From assembly GCA_050010595.1 (NCBI GenBank), contig JBEKKS010000001.1, forward strand, positions 124,001 to 188,000: 64,000 nucleotides of DNA, read 5' to 3'. Origin of the DNA: Palsa-513 sp050010595. Lineage in GTDB: Bacteria > Actinomycetota > Thermoleophilia > Solirubrobacterales > Solirubrobacteraceae. Below the pieces are notes generated by a model. The model did not search any database, had not been told where the DNA came from, and saw nothing but the letters and a program-made list of their open reading frames with translations. Made by a program: the position numbers and the translations under genes. This document shows, piece by piece, positions 18,748-28,702 of this stretch (position 1 is the first letter of the stretch; each line of letters begins with the position of its first letter).

Positions 18748-21009
18748 TCAGTGACGCGGACGCCCTGACCCGCGCGGGGCACCACGGCCGCCGTCGCGGT
18801 CACGGTCACGGTCGCGCGGGGGGCGCCTGGGCCGGTCGCCGCCGCCGCCACCGCCGCCGTTGCCCTGCCCGGCCAGCGCGACGAGCTCCTCGACGCTCTT
18901 GCCGGCGATATCGGGATCGTCAGCACGGCGGACTCCGATCCGCCCACGCTCGCGATCTACCTCGACCACGCGGACTGCCAGCTCATCGCCCTTGTTGAGC
19001 GCCTCCTCGACGGTCTCGACGCGCTTGCCGGGCGAGACGTTCGAGATGTGCAGCAGACCGTCCGTGCCCTTGGATAGCTCGATGAAGGCGCCGAAGGCTG
19101 TCGTCTTGACCACCTTGCCGAGGTACTCGTCGCCGACCTCGACCTCCTTCATCATCGTGCGGATCCGCTCGACGAGCGCATCCGCGAGATCGCCGTTGGC
19201 GGAGTAGATCAGGACCTGGCCGTCGTCGTTGACGTCGATCTGCGACTCGTACTCCTCGCACAGGCCACGAATCGTCTCGCCGCCCTTGCCGATCAGCAGA
19301 CCAATCTGGCTCGGGTCGATCTGAACCTTCTCGATCCGTGGCGCGTACTGGCTGAGCGTCTCGCGCGGCGACTGGATGACCTCGGCCATCTTCCCGAGGA
19401 TCACCGTGCGCGCCTCGTGTGCCTGCGTCAGCGCGTCGCGCAGGATGTCGAACGTGACGCCCGAGATCTTGATGTCCATCTGCAGTGCGGTTATCCCGCG
19501 CTCGGTGCCGGCGACCTTGAAGTCCATGTCGCCGAGGTGATCCTCGACGCCGGCGATGTCGGTCAGGACGATGTAATCGTCGCCCTCCTTGATCAGACCC
19601 ATCGCGATACCCGCGACCGGCCGCGCGATCGGCACGCCCGCATCCATCAGCGAGAGCGAGGAGCCGCAGACGGAGGCCATCGACGAGGAGCCGTTGGACT
19701 CGAAGATGTCTGAGACCACGCGGATCGTGTAGGGGAACTCGTCGATCGGCGGGATCATCGGCACGAGTGCACGCTCAGCGAGCGCGCCGTGACCGATGTC
19801 GCGGCGCTTCGGGCCGCCGAGCCGCCCAACTTCGCCGACCGAGAACGGCGGGAAGTTGTAGTGATGCCAGTAGTACTTCTTCGTCTCGAGCCCGAGCGTG
19901 TCGAGGCGCATCTCCTCCTTGAGCGTGCCGAGCGCAACGACGCTGAGCGCCTGCGTCTGCCCGCGCGTGAAGAGCGCCGAGCCGTGCGTACGCGGCGTGA
20001 CGCCAACCTCGATCGAGATCGGGCGGATCTCGTTCTCGGCGCGCCCATCGGGCCGCTTCTTGTGGACGGCGATCCGCTCGCGGATGATGCCCTTCTCCAG
20101 CGCGTCGAAGGCGAGCTGCGCTGCCGCCCGCTTCTCCTGATGCTCCTCAGCCTCCGGGTCTCCCGCATAGTGCTCGAGCACGGCCGCTTCGACTTCCTTA
20201 GTCGCAGCCTGACGCTCGAGCTTGTCCTCGACCTGCGTCGCGGAATCCAGAGCCGCGCCGTGCGACTCGCGGATCGCATCGAGCAACTGCGGGTCGGCCT
20301 TCAGCACGACGATCGGCAGCTTCTCCTTGCCGACCTTCTCGGCCAGCTCGCGCTGCAGCGCACACAGCTTCTTGATCTCGCTGTGCGCGATGTCGAGCGC
20401 ATCGAGGATCTCGGCCTCCGGGATCTCACGAGCGCCGGCCTCGACCATCAGGATCGCATCCTCGGTGCCGGCGACGATCAGATCGAGGTCGGTCGCGCCG
20501 AGCAGGTCCTCCTCGCGCGGGTTGACGACGAAGTTGCCGTCGACCTTGCCGATCCGAACAGCGCCAACCGGCTGGGGCAGCGGGATGTCGGAGATCATGA
20601 TCGCAGCGGACGCGCCGTTCATCGCGAGGATGTCATAGGGGTGCTCGTGGTCCACCGACAGCGGCATCGCGACGATCTGCGTGTCGTAACGCCAGCCCTT
20701 CGGGAACAACGGGCGGATCGGACGGTCGATCATGCGCGCCGTCAGCGTGCCCTTCTCGCCCGAGCGGCCCTCGCGCTTGAAGAAGGAGCCGGGGATCTTC
20801 CCGGCGGCGTACATCCGCTCCTCGACGTCCACGGTGAGCGGGAGGAAGTCTGCGTCGCGCAGGCCACCGGCAGTAGCTGTCGCGAGCACCATCGTGTCGC
20901 CTTGACGAACTACCACTGCGCCGCCTGCCTGCTTTGCGATCCGTCCGGTCTCGAACGAGATCTCGCTGCCCGCGATCGTCACGGACAGCCGGGTGATGCC
21001 ATCAGTCAT
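18748..21009 (-). CDS. pnp: Polynucleotide phosphorylase
   Basis: 753 residues. Two RNase PH domains (about 10-220 and 315-540) flank an alpha-helical linker, followed by KH (PSQIGLLIGKGGETIRGL) and S1 (VGDEYLGKVVKTTAFGAFIELSKG) domains. It degrades RNA 3'-5' with phosphate and can add tails. The last 40 residues are an extra Gly run followed by Arg/Asp-rich repeats (GGGGGGGDRPRRPPRDR), a likely disordered RNA-binding tail. ATG 21009 has GAGAGG upstream. Gene order with rpsO and M16 peptidase is conserved. Confidence 0.96.
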   Translation of the reverse strand: MTDGITRLSVTIAGSEISFETGRIAKQAGGAVVVRQGDTMVLATATAGGLRDADFLPLTVDVEERMYAAGKIPGSFFKREGRSGEKGTLTARMIDRPIRPLFPKGWRYDTQIVAMPLSVDHEHPYDILAMNGASAAIMISDIPLPQPVGAVRIGKVDGNFVVNPREEDLLGATDLDLIVAGTEDAILMVEAGAREIPEAEILDALDIAHSEIKKLCALQRELAEKVGKEKLPIVVLKADPQLLDAIRESHGAALDSATQVEDKLERQAATKEVEAAVLEHYAGDPEAEEHQEKRAAAQLAFDALEKGIIRERIAVHKKRPDGRAENEIRPISIEVGVTPRTHGSALFTRGQTQALSVVALGTLKEEMRLDTLGLETKKYYWHHYNFPPFSVGEVGRLGGPKRRDIGHGALAERALVPMIPPIDEFPYTIRVVSDIFESNGSSSMASVCGSSLSLMDAGVPIARPVAGIAMGLIKEGDDYIVLTDIAGVEDHLGDMDFKVAGTERGITALQMDIKISGVTFDILRDALTQAHEARTVILGKMAEVIQSPRETLSQYAPRIEKVQIDPSQIGLLIGKGGETIRGLCEEYESQIDVNDDGQVLIYSANGDLADALVERIRTMMKEVEVGDEYLGKVVKTTAFGAFIELSKGTDGLLHISNVSPGKRVETVEEALNKGDELAVRVVEVDRERGRIGVRRADDPDIAGKSVEELVALAGQGNGGGGGGGDRPRRPPRDRDRDRDGGRGAPRGSGRPRH

Positions 21010-21213
21010 GTGTTACCTCTCTGGCCGCCCATTTGGCGGCACCAACGTTTCTTATCTCTTTTGGAGCTGAGCCAATCGTAACCGGTGACGTGGAGTACCA
21101 CGCGTCTGACAGCGATCCTTCCAGCGCGAGGCGCGCCTCGTGTCCACGCAAGCGCAGCGCATCCAACTCGCCGCCGCGCTCTCGCAGCGGCAGATCCCCA
21201 GGCAGCTCGGGCG
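21010..21213. other. pnp-rpsO intergenic region with palindrome
   Basis: 204 bases without a gene. It contains the perfect palindrome CGAGGCGCGCCTCG around 21134-21147. In other bacteria this spacer holds RNase processing stems that control pnp; that is the likely role here, but nothing else in the region is diagnostic. Confidence 0.3.
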
Positions 21214-21483
21214 TTACTTACGCAGGCCGAGCGAGCTGATCAGTGCGCGGTAACCCTCGAGGTCCGTGCGCTGGAGGTAGTCCAGGAAGCGCCGACGCCG
21301 CCCGACGAGCATCAGCAGGCCGCGCCGGGAGTGGTGATCGTGGCCGTGCGTGCGCAGATGCTCGGTCAGCTCGTTGATCCGCTCGGTCAGTTGGGCGACC
21401 TGGACCTTCGTGTTGCCGGTGTCCTGCGCGTCGCGGCCGTACTCGACGGTCAGCTCGCGTTTGCGTTCTGCGGTAAGCGTCAT
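21214..21483 (-). CDS. rpsO: 30S ribosomal protein S15
   Basis: 89 residues, standard length. Contains the S15 signature (DTGNTKVQVAQLTERINELT) and the HDHHSRRGLLMLVGRRRRFLDYL segment that binds 16S rRNA helices 20-22. ATG 21483 overlaps the ribF stop by four bases (ATGA), so ribF and rpsO are co-transcribed, then pnp. Confidence 0.97.
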   Translation of the reverse strand: MTLTAERKRELTVEYGRDAQDTGNTKVQVAQLTERINELTEHLRTHGHDHHSRRGLLMLVGRRRRFLDYLQRTDLEGYRALISSLGLRK

Positions 21484-22367
21484 CGGCCGCCAAAGCTAGC
21501 AGACGCGCAGATCGCTCGAACGCGGGCGACGTCGTCGTGCATCGCCTCGACCAGCGCTTCGGCGCTGTCGAAGCGGCGCTCGCCGCGCAGTCGCTCGACG
21601 AAGCGCAAGCGCAGCTCGCTGCCGTAGAGGTCCCCATCGAAGTCGAGCAGGTATGCCTCGATCAGCTCGCCGCGGCCTGTCTCGAAGGTCGGCCGGACGC
21701 CGATGTTGACAGCCGCCGGCTGCTCGCCCGCAAGGCATGCGTAGACGCCGTGGCCCGGGTTCGCGAGCCGCTCGTCGGGCAGCAGGTTGGCGGTCGGGAA
21801 GCCGAGCTCGCGCCCGCGGCGGTCCCCGGCCACGACGGTTCCCCGCAGCTCGAACGGAGCACCGAGCATGCGCGCGGCGCGTCCCACCTCGCCCGCCGCA
21901 ATCAGCGAGCGGATCTGGCTGGAGGAGATCACCTCACCGTCGAGCTCACGCAGTGGCACGACGCGGGTGCGAAAGCGCCGGTCGGCGGCAAGCATCGCCG
22001 CATCGCCGCGGGCCCCGTGTCCGAAGCGAAAGTTCTCGCCAACCGAGACGCTCGTCGCAGCGAGGCGATCGACGATCACCTCGTCGATGAAGTCGGCCGC
22101 GCTCTGGCGGGCGAAGTGCTGGTCGAAGTCGATCACGACGAGCTCCTCGACACCGAGCGAGGCGATGATCTCGGCCTTGATCGCGAGCGGCGTCAGCAGG
22201 CGCGGTGTGTGGGCCGGCGTGACGACGGAGACGGGATGCGGCTCGAACGTGAGCACGCTCGTGGCGCCGGCGATGACGTCGCGGTGTCCGAGATGAACGC
22301 CGTCGAAGGTACCGATCGCCAGGCGCTCAGCGCCGCGCGCTGCGTGCTCGAGCGATACCAGCCTCAC
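21480..22367 (-). CDS. ribF: Bifunctional riboflavin kinase/FAD synthetase
   Basis: 295 residues from GTG 22367, which forms GTGA with the truB stop; longer frames lie inside truB. N-terminal FMN adenylyltransferase domain: AIGTFDGVHLGHRDVI and SVSVGENFRFGHGARG. C-terminal flavokinase domain: GTVVAGDRRGRELGFPTANL and GVYACLAG. Converts riboflavin to FMN then FAD. No FMN riboswitch is present; expression follows the translation-gene operon. Confidence 0.95.
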   Translation of the reverse strand: MRLVSLEHAARGAERLAIGTFDGVHLGHRDVIAGATSVLTFEPHPVSVVTPAHTPRLLTPLAIKAEIIASLGVEELVVIDFDQHFARQSAADFIDEVIVDRLAATSVSVGENFRFGHGARGDAAMLAADRRFRTRVVPLRELDGEVISSSQIRSLIAAGEVGRAARMLGAPFELRGTVVAGDRRGRELGFPTANLLPDERLANPGHGVYACLAGEQPAAVNIGVRPTFETGRGELIEAYLLDFDGDLYGSELRLRFVERLRGERRFDSAEALVEAMHDDVARVRAICASASFGGR

Positions 22368-23176
22368 AGCAGCCTCAGCTTTGCTCGTTCCTCGCCGGCG
22401 CTGCGCTGTCCGAGCGCGAGCAAGCTCCCGTCGGGGCCGGCCAGCAGGAACACCGGGTCGTTGGTCAGTGAGGGCATGATCTTGCCGTGGGCCACCGCAG
22501 CTGCCGCGGCGCTGTCGAGCTCGATCACAGGTAGGAACGGCTCGCAGGCGGTACGTATATCGACAAGCTCGGCCGGGCCCTCTGTCGACCACGCTCCTGC
22601 AGCGTCGAATGGACCGATCCGGGTCCGGCGCAGCGCGACGCAGTAGGCGTCGCCGAGGTCCGCGACGAGCGAGCGGATATACGTCCCGGACGAGCAGCTG
22701 ATCCGAAGCGCGACGCGAGTGCCGTCGCGCCACAGCTCCTCTGCTGCGTAGATCTCCACCTCGCGCTCCGGCAGCTCGAATGACTCACCGCGGCGTGCGC
22801 GGGCATAGGCACGCTCTCCGTCGATCTTCACCGCCGAGTACGCGGGCGGCCGCTGGCGGATCAGTCCGCGCGGCAGGGCGAGTGGCTCCGGCGGCAGCAC
22901 TCCCGTCTCGACGATCTCACCCTCGACGTCCCCGGTGCTCGATCTCGCACCAAGCTGCGCCACGACCTCATAGGTCTTGGGCAGCGCCATGAACAGGTGC
23001 TGCAGCCGTGTCGCACGGCCGACGAGCAGGATCAGCAGTCCACTCGCGAAGGGGTCGAGCGTCCCCGCGTGCCCGACGCGCCGTTCGGCGAGCGCATGCC
23101 GGGCTCGTGCGACCACATCGTGCGAGCTGATGCCGGGCGGCTTGTCAGCGAGCAGCAGCCCGGCGCCCGCGCTCAC
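22364..23176 (-). CDS. truB: tRNA pseudouridine(55) synthase
   Basis: 270 residues from GTG 23176 (GTGA overlap with the nrnA stop). Makes pseudouridine 55 in the T-loop of tRNAs. Visible: LLLADKPPGISSHDVV, catalytic Asp in GHAGTLDPFASGLL, RQRPPAYSAVKIDGERAYARAR, and SCSSGTYIRSLVADLG. A C-terminal PUA-like extension is present. Longer in-frame starts lie inside nrnA and are not supported. Confidence 0.95.
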   Translation of the reverse strand: MSAGAGLLLADKPPGISSHDVVARARHALAERRVGHAGTLDPFASGLLILLVGRATRLQHLFMALPKTYEVVAQLGARSSTGDVEGEIVETGVLPPEPLALPRGLIRQRPPAYSAVKIDGERAYARARRGESFELPEREVEIYAAEELWRDGTRVALRISCSSGTYIRSLVADLGDAYCVALRRTRIGPFDAAGAWSTEGPAELVDIRTACEPFLPVIELDSAAAAAVAHGKIMPSLTNDPVFLLAGPDGSLLALGQRSAGEERAKLRLL

Positions 23177-24159
23177 ACCTGCGCGCGGATCGCGTCGATC
23201 AGCTCGCTCGTGGGCAGGTCGCTCGTGAAACCAGCGGCACGCCGGTGGCCACCGCCGCCGTGCATGCGTGCGATCGCCGATACGTCTACGTCGTTGTCGG
23301 TGGCCCGCAGCGAGACCTTGTGCTGGGCGCCGCGCGCGTTCGCCGAAAGCTCCCGCACGAGCATCGCGACCTTGACCCCGGAGAGCGCACGCAGGTGGTC
23401 GATCACGCCCTCGCTGTGGTTGTCCTCCGCGCCCGTCTCGGCGAAGTCCTGCGCCGTCAGCACTGCAGTGGCAAGGCGCCCGTCGGCGAAGATCCGCAGG
23501 CTCGCCAGCGCCCGGCATAGCAACGCGAGCTTCGCCTGTGGGATCTCTTCGTAGATGCGCCGGTACATCGCAGCGACATCGACGCCCGCCGCGATCAGCT
23601 CGGCAGCCATCTCATGCGAGCGGCCCGTCGTGTTCTCATAGGAGAAGCGGCCGGTATCGGTGACGAGCCCCACGTAGAGCGCCTCGGCAATTGCCGTCGT
23701 CAGCTCGACGCCGGTAGCGCGCAGCAGATCCCAGACGATCTCTGCGGTGCACGAGGCGTCCTCGACGACGTAGTTGATCGCGCCGAAGCGGGTGTTGTCG
23801 TGGTGGTGGTCGATGTTCACGAGCGACCCCCCGTCGAGCAGCGGCGCGAGCGGGTTACGGTCGAGGTTGCCGCAGTCGAGGAACATCACCGTCCGCAGCT
23901 CGAGGTCTGGCGGAGGGCCCGTGACGAGGCCGTCAAGCGAGAGGAAGCTGTACTCGCGCGGCAACGGGAAGTCGTCCGGGGCGATCACCAGCAGCGAGTC
24001 CTTGTCGAGTGCCATGAGCAGCGCCTGCATCGCGATCAGCGATCCGAGCGCGTCACCGTCGGGGTTCTCGTGCGTCACCAGCAGGAAGCGCTCGTGCGCG
24101 TCGATCGCTGCCAGCACTGCCTCGCGCGCCTCGAGTGCCAGCGCGGTCGCGTCGCTCAT
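23173..24159 (-). CDS. nrnA: DHH-family phosphoesterase (NrnA-like)
   Basis: 328 residues. DHH domain motifs: VTHENPDGDALGS, MFLDCGNLD, NIDHHHDNTRFG and VGLVTDTGRFSYENTT. The C-terminal DHHA1 domain ends with the GGGGHRRAAG motif. NrnA enzymes degrade short oligoribonucleotides and dephosphorylate 3'-phosphoadenosine 5'-phosphate; some actinobacterial members also cleave c-di-AMP or pGpG. Placement between rbfA and truB is the standard actinobacterial order. Overlaps rbfA by four bases. Which of these activities dominates cannot be read. Confidence 0.9.
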   Translation of the reverse strand: MSDATALALEAREAVLAAIDAHERFLLVTHENPDGDALGSLIAMQALLMALDKDSLLVIAPDDFPLPREYSFLSLDGLVTGPPPDLELRTVMFLDCGNLDRNPLAPLLDGGSLVNIDHHHDNTRFGAINYVVEDASCTAEIVWDLLRATGVELTTAIAEALYVGLVTDTGRFSYENTTGRSHEMAAELIAAGVDVAAMYRRIYEEIPQAKLALLCRALASLRIFADGRLATAVLTAQDFAETGAEDNHSEGVIDHLRALSGVKVAMLVRELSANARGAQHKVSLRATDNDVDVSAIARMHGGGGHRRAAGFTSDLPTSELIDAIRAQV

Positions 24160-24488
24160 GCCGCCGTCCCCTTGTCGCGCAGCAGCCCCTCCACGCGCAT
24201 CGCGCGATCGGTCGTGTCGTCGTAGTGGAACTCGAGTGTCGGCGTGCGCCGCAACTTCAGCTCGTGGGCGATCCGACCCTGCAGGTAGCCGTGCGCGTGG
24301 CGCAGGCCGTCGAGCGAGGCCTCGCGCTGCGCGGCGTCCCCGAGCACGCTCACGTAGACGCGCGCCGATCTGAGATCGGGGCTTGTGCTCACATCCGTCA
24401 CGGTTATGAATCCCACACGCGGATCCTTGAGCTCCTCTGCGATCGCGTCGGCGAGCACCTGGCGGACTGCCTCATCCACTCGGCGCAT
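24156..24488 (-). CDS. rbfA: 30S ribosome-binding factor A
   Basis: 110 residues from ATG 24488, which follows an ideal AGGAGGG (24492-24498); an ATG six codons upstream would bury this site. Single KH-like domain: RRVDEAVRQVLADAIAEELK, VGFITVTDVSTSPDL, ARVYVSVLG and RIAHELKLRRTPTLEF. Needed for 16S rRNA 5'-end maturation and cold adaptation. Lies 90 bases after infB. Confidence 0.95.
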   Translation of the reverse strand: MRRVDEAVRQVLADAIAEELKDPRVGFITVTDVSTSPDLRSARVYVSVLGDAAQREASLDGLRHAHGYLQGRIAHELKLRRTPTLEFHYDDTTDRAMRVEGLLRDKGTAA

Positions 24489-24578
24489 GCGCCCTCCTGT
24501 ATCCATCCTAGACGCCTTTGACCGCTGAGGTCTAGTCCTCGTGCCTTTAGTGCGCTTTCGCTGCGCCGCGCCGGATCA

Positions 24579-26801
<2,223 letters not shown>

Positions 26802-26844
26802 CTGACCGTCGATTCTAGGGCCTTGCGGGCATTTTCAAGTGCGG

Positions 26845-26860
26845 CGCCGGCGCGCCGGCG
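26845..26860. repeat. Perfect 16-bp palindrome between nusA and infB
   Basis: CGCCGGCGCGCCGGCG is its own reverse complement and occupies the middle of the 74-base spacer where ylxR would normally lie. On mRNA it would form a GC-only stem of up to six pairs. It may be a processing or stabilising hairpin; no T run follows on the minus strand. Confidence 0.35.
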
Positions 26861-26875
26861 ACGCGCTGCGGCGTG

Positions 26876-28138
26876 CTAGGAGGCAGCGGGCACGGCCTCG
26901 CCGCCGCCTGCCTCGAGTGCCTGATGGGCCTCGAGTCCACAGTAGCGGGAGCCTGGCAGTGCAGCGTTGGGGCAGCGCCGGCCGTTGGACATGATTGCAG
27001 CGCAACGGCCCTGCGTCTCTTCTTCCTCGTAGCCGTGCTCGGCCTCCTCAGCCGCGAACTCGGTCTCCGATTTGATGTCGACGCGCCAGCCGGTCAGCCG
27101 CGCGGCAAGCCGGGCGTTCTGTCCCTCGCGACCGATCGCGAGCGACAGCTGGTCGTCGGGCACGATCACCGTCGCCTGCTTCGCCGCGTCGTCGACCAGC
27201 ACCTCGCGCACGCGCGCTGGTGAGAGGGCCTTCGCGACGAATCGCGCGGGCTCGTCGTTGTAGGGAATGATGTCGATCTTCTCGCCACGTAGCTCGGAGA
27301 CGACCATCCGTACGCGCGATCCGCGTGGTCCGACGCACGCGCCGACCGGATCGACGCCGTCGGCATGCGAGACGACGGCGATCTTCGAGCGATAGCCGGG
27401 CTCGCGGGCAACGTTTGCGATCTCCACGAGGCCGTCAGCGATCTCCGGAACCTCGAGCTCGAACAGCTTCTTGATCAGCTCAGGGTCGCGCCGGGAGACG
27501 ATGATCGACGGGCCCTTCGCCTGGGGCGAGACCTCCTTGATCACGGCCTTGATTCGCTGCGAATGGTCGTAGCGCTCGCCATCGACCTGCTCTGACTTTG
27601 GCAGCAGCGCCTCGACCCGCTCGCGCAGCTGGACGAGCGTGTAGCGCGAGTCCGACTGCTGGACGATCCCTGTGATCAGCTCCCCGACACGGTCGCGGTA
27701 CTCCTCGTACATCATGTCGCGCTCGGCTTCGCGGATCCGCTGCAGGATCACCTGCTTGGCGGTTTGCGCCGCGATCCGGCCGAAGTCATCGGGCGTCACG
27801 TCGCGCTCGTCGATCTGGTCGCGGTACTGCTCGAACTTTGCCGGGTCGATCTCCGGTTCCTCGGGCTCGCGCATCTCGCCGGTCTCGGGGTCGATCGTCG
27901 TGCCTTCGTCGATCGACTCGACGATCAGGTGCGCCTCGAGCTGCTCGGGGATGATCAGCTCAATCACGCGGAAGTCGGCTGTTTCGCGGTCGATCTCGAC
28001 CCGCGCGTACTTGGCGGCACCAGGCTGCTTCTTGTACGCCGACAGCAGGGCGTCCTCCAGGGCGATCATGAGTCGCTCGGCGTCGATGCCCTTCTCTTGG
28101 GCAAGCGCGTGCATTGCGTCAAGGATCTCGCGTGACAT
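26876..28138 (-). CDS. nusA: Transcription factor NusA with C-terminal Cys/His motif
   Basis: 420 residues from ATG 28138 (AGAGGA just upstream). Order: N-terminal RNAP-binding domain (MSREILDAMHALAQEKG), S1 (about 130-200), KH1 (about 205-275, SIIVSRRDPELIKKLFE) and KH2 (SLAIGREGQNARLAARLTGW). After KH2 a short acidic stretch leads to an extra motif with C379, C389, C400 and H405 (NGRRCPNAALPGSRYCG), spaced like a zinc-binding knuckle; this is not part of canonical NusA. NusA controls pausing, termination and antitermination. Follows rimP by four bases, as in most bacteria. Confidence 0.95.
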   Translation of the reverse strand: MSREILDAMHALAQEKGIDAERLMIALEDALLSAYKKQPGAAKYARVEIDRETADFRVIELIIPEQLEAHLIVESIDEGTTIDPETGEMREPEEPEIDPAKFEQYRDQIDERDVTPDDFGRIAAQTAKQVILQRIREAERDMMYEEYRDRVGELITGIVQQSDSRYTLVQLRERVEALLPKSEQVDGERYDHSQRIKAVIKEVSPQAKGPSIIVSRRDPELIKKLFELEVPEIADGLVEIANVAREPGYRSKIAVVSHADGVDPVGACVGPRGSRVRMVVSELRGEKIDIIPYNDEPARFVAKALSPARVREVLVDDAAKQATVIVPDDQLSLAIGREGQNARLAARLTGWRVDIKSETEFAAEEAEHGYEEEETQGRCAAIMSNGRRCPNAALPGSRYCGLEAHQALEAGGGEAVPAAS

Positions 28139-28142
28139 TCCT

Positions 28143-28562
28143 CTAGTCCTCCAGCAGGTGGGATCGTTCGATTGCCGTGTACGGGATCGCAACGACCCCG
28201 TCGGGCACGGCGAGCGTCACCTCGTCCTTGGACGCCCCCACTAGCTCACCGGTCATGCTCTTCTGTGCGAACTGCTCGCAGCCGGGCGCGATCCGCACTC
28301 GCGCGCGCCGGCCGACGAAACGGCGGAAGTGCTCTGGCTTGGCCAGCGGCCGGCGCGGGCCGGGCGAGCTGACCTCGATCGAGTACTCGTCGCGCAGCTC
28401 GACGAGCGCTTTCGAGACGCGCTCGCAGAGCGCCACGCTCACCCCTTCGGGGTGGTCGATGAACACGCGCAGCGTGCTCCCGGAGCGCTCGGCCAGCAGC
28501 ACCTCGACGTCTGGCTCGACGCCGGCCACCAAGTCCTCGATCTGTGTCTGTAGCTGATTCAT
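28143..28562 (-). CDS. rimP: Ribosome maturation factor RimP
   Basis: 139 residues from ATG 28562. The C-terminal half has the RimP signature YSIEVSSPGPRRPLAKPEHF and ends with AIPYTAIERSHLLED. N-terminal domain is the alpha/beta part (LRVFIDHPEGVSVALCERVS). Assists 30S assembly. No good ribosome binding site precedes the ATG: the five bases before it follow directly on the T run of an intrinsic terminator, so translation and transcription may be controlled at this junction. The open frame extends further upstream but without RimP similarity. Confidence 0.93.
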   Translation of the reverse strand: MNQLQTQIEDLVAGVEPDVEVLLAERSGSTLRVFIDHPEGVSVALCERVSKALVELRDEYSIEVSSPGPRRPLAKPEHFRRFVGRRARVRIAPGCEQFAQKSMTGELVGASKDEVTLAVPDGVVAIPYTAIERSHLLED

Positions 28563-28566
28563 GGCG

Positions 28567-28590
28567 AAAAAAAAGCGGGCGAGCGCCCAC
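28567..28590 (-). terminator. Intrinsic terminator/attenuator in the rimP-nusA-infB leader
   Basis: On the minus strand GTGGGC, loop GCTC, GCCCGC (28590 to 28575; one G-T pair, otherwise Watson-Crick), immediately followed by eight T (28574-28567), then CGCC and the rimP ATG at 28562. It is a textbook Rho-independent terminator. It could end coaBC transcription (coaBC stops at 28703, 113 bases away) or attenuate rimP-nusA-infB. Placement five bases from the start codon argues for a leader function. Confidence 0.8.
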
Positions 28591-28702
28591 TTCCGAAAAC
28601 GGGTCGCCAGGCATCGTGCCCAGCGCGAAAGCTGTCGCAGCAGTCTACCACCCACCCCATCGACCCCTTGACTCCCGGCCCGACCTGGGCCCCCCGGCAT
28701 CG

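Noticed and set aside
22368..22733. Upstream extension of ribF
   Set aside because: It lies inside truB and lacks RibF similarity; GTG 22367 gives the family N-terminus and a GTGA overlap.
28563..28700. Plus-strand ATG followed by a Lys run at 28561 as a small gene
   Set aside because: It is the complement of the terminator T run; no homology or ribosome binding site.
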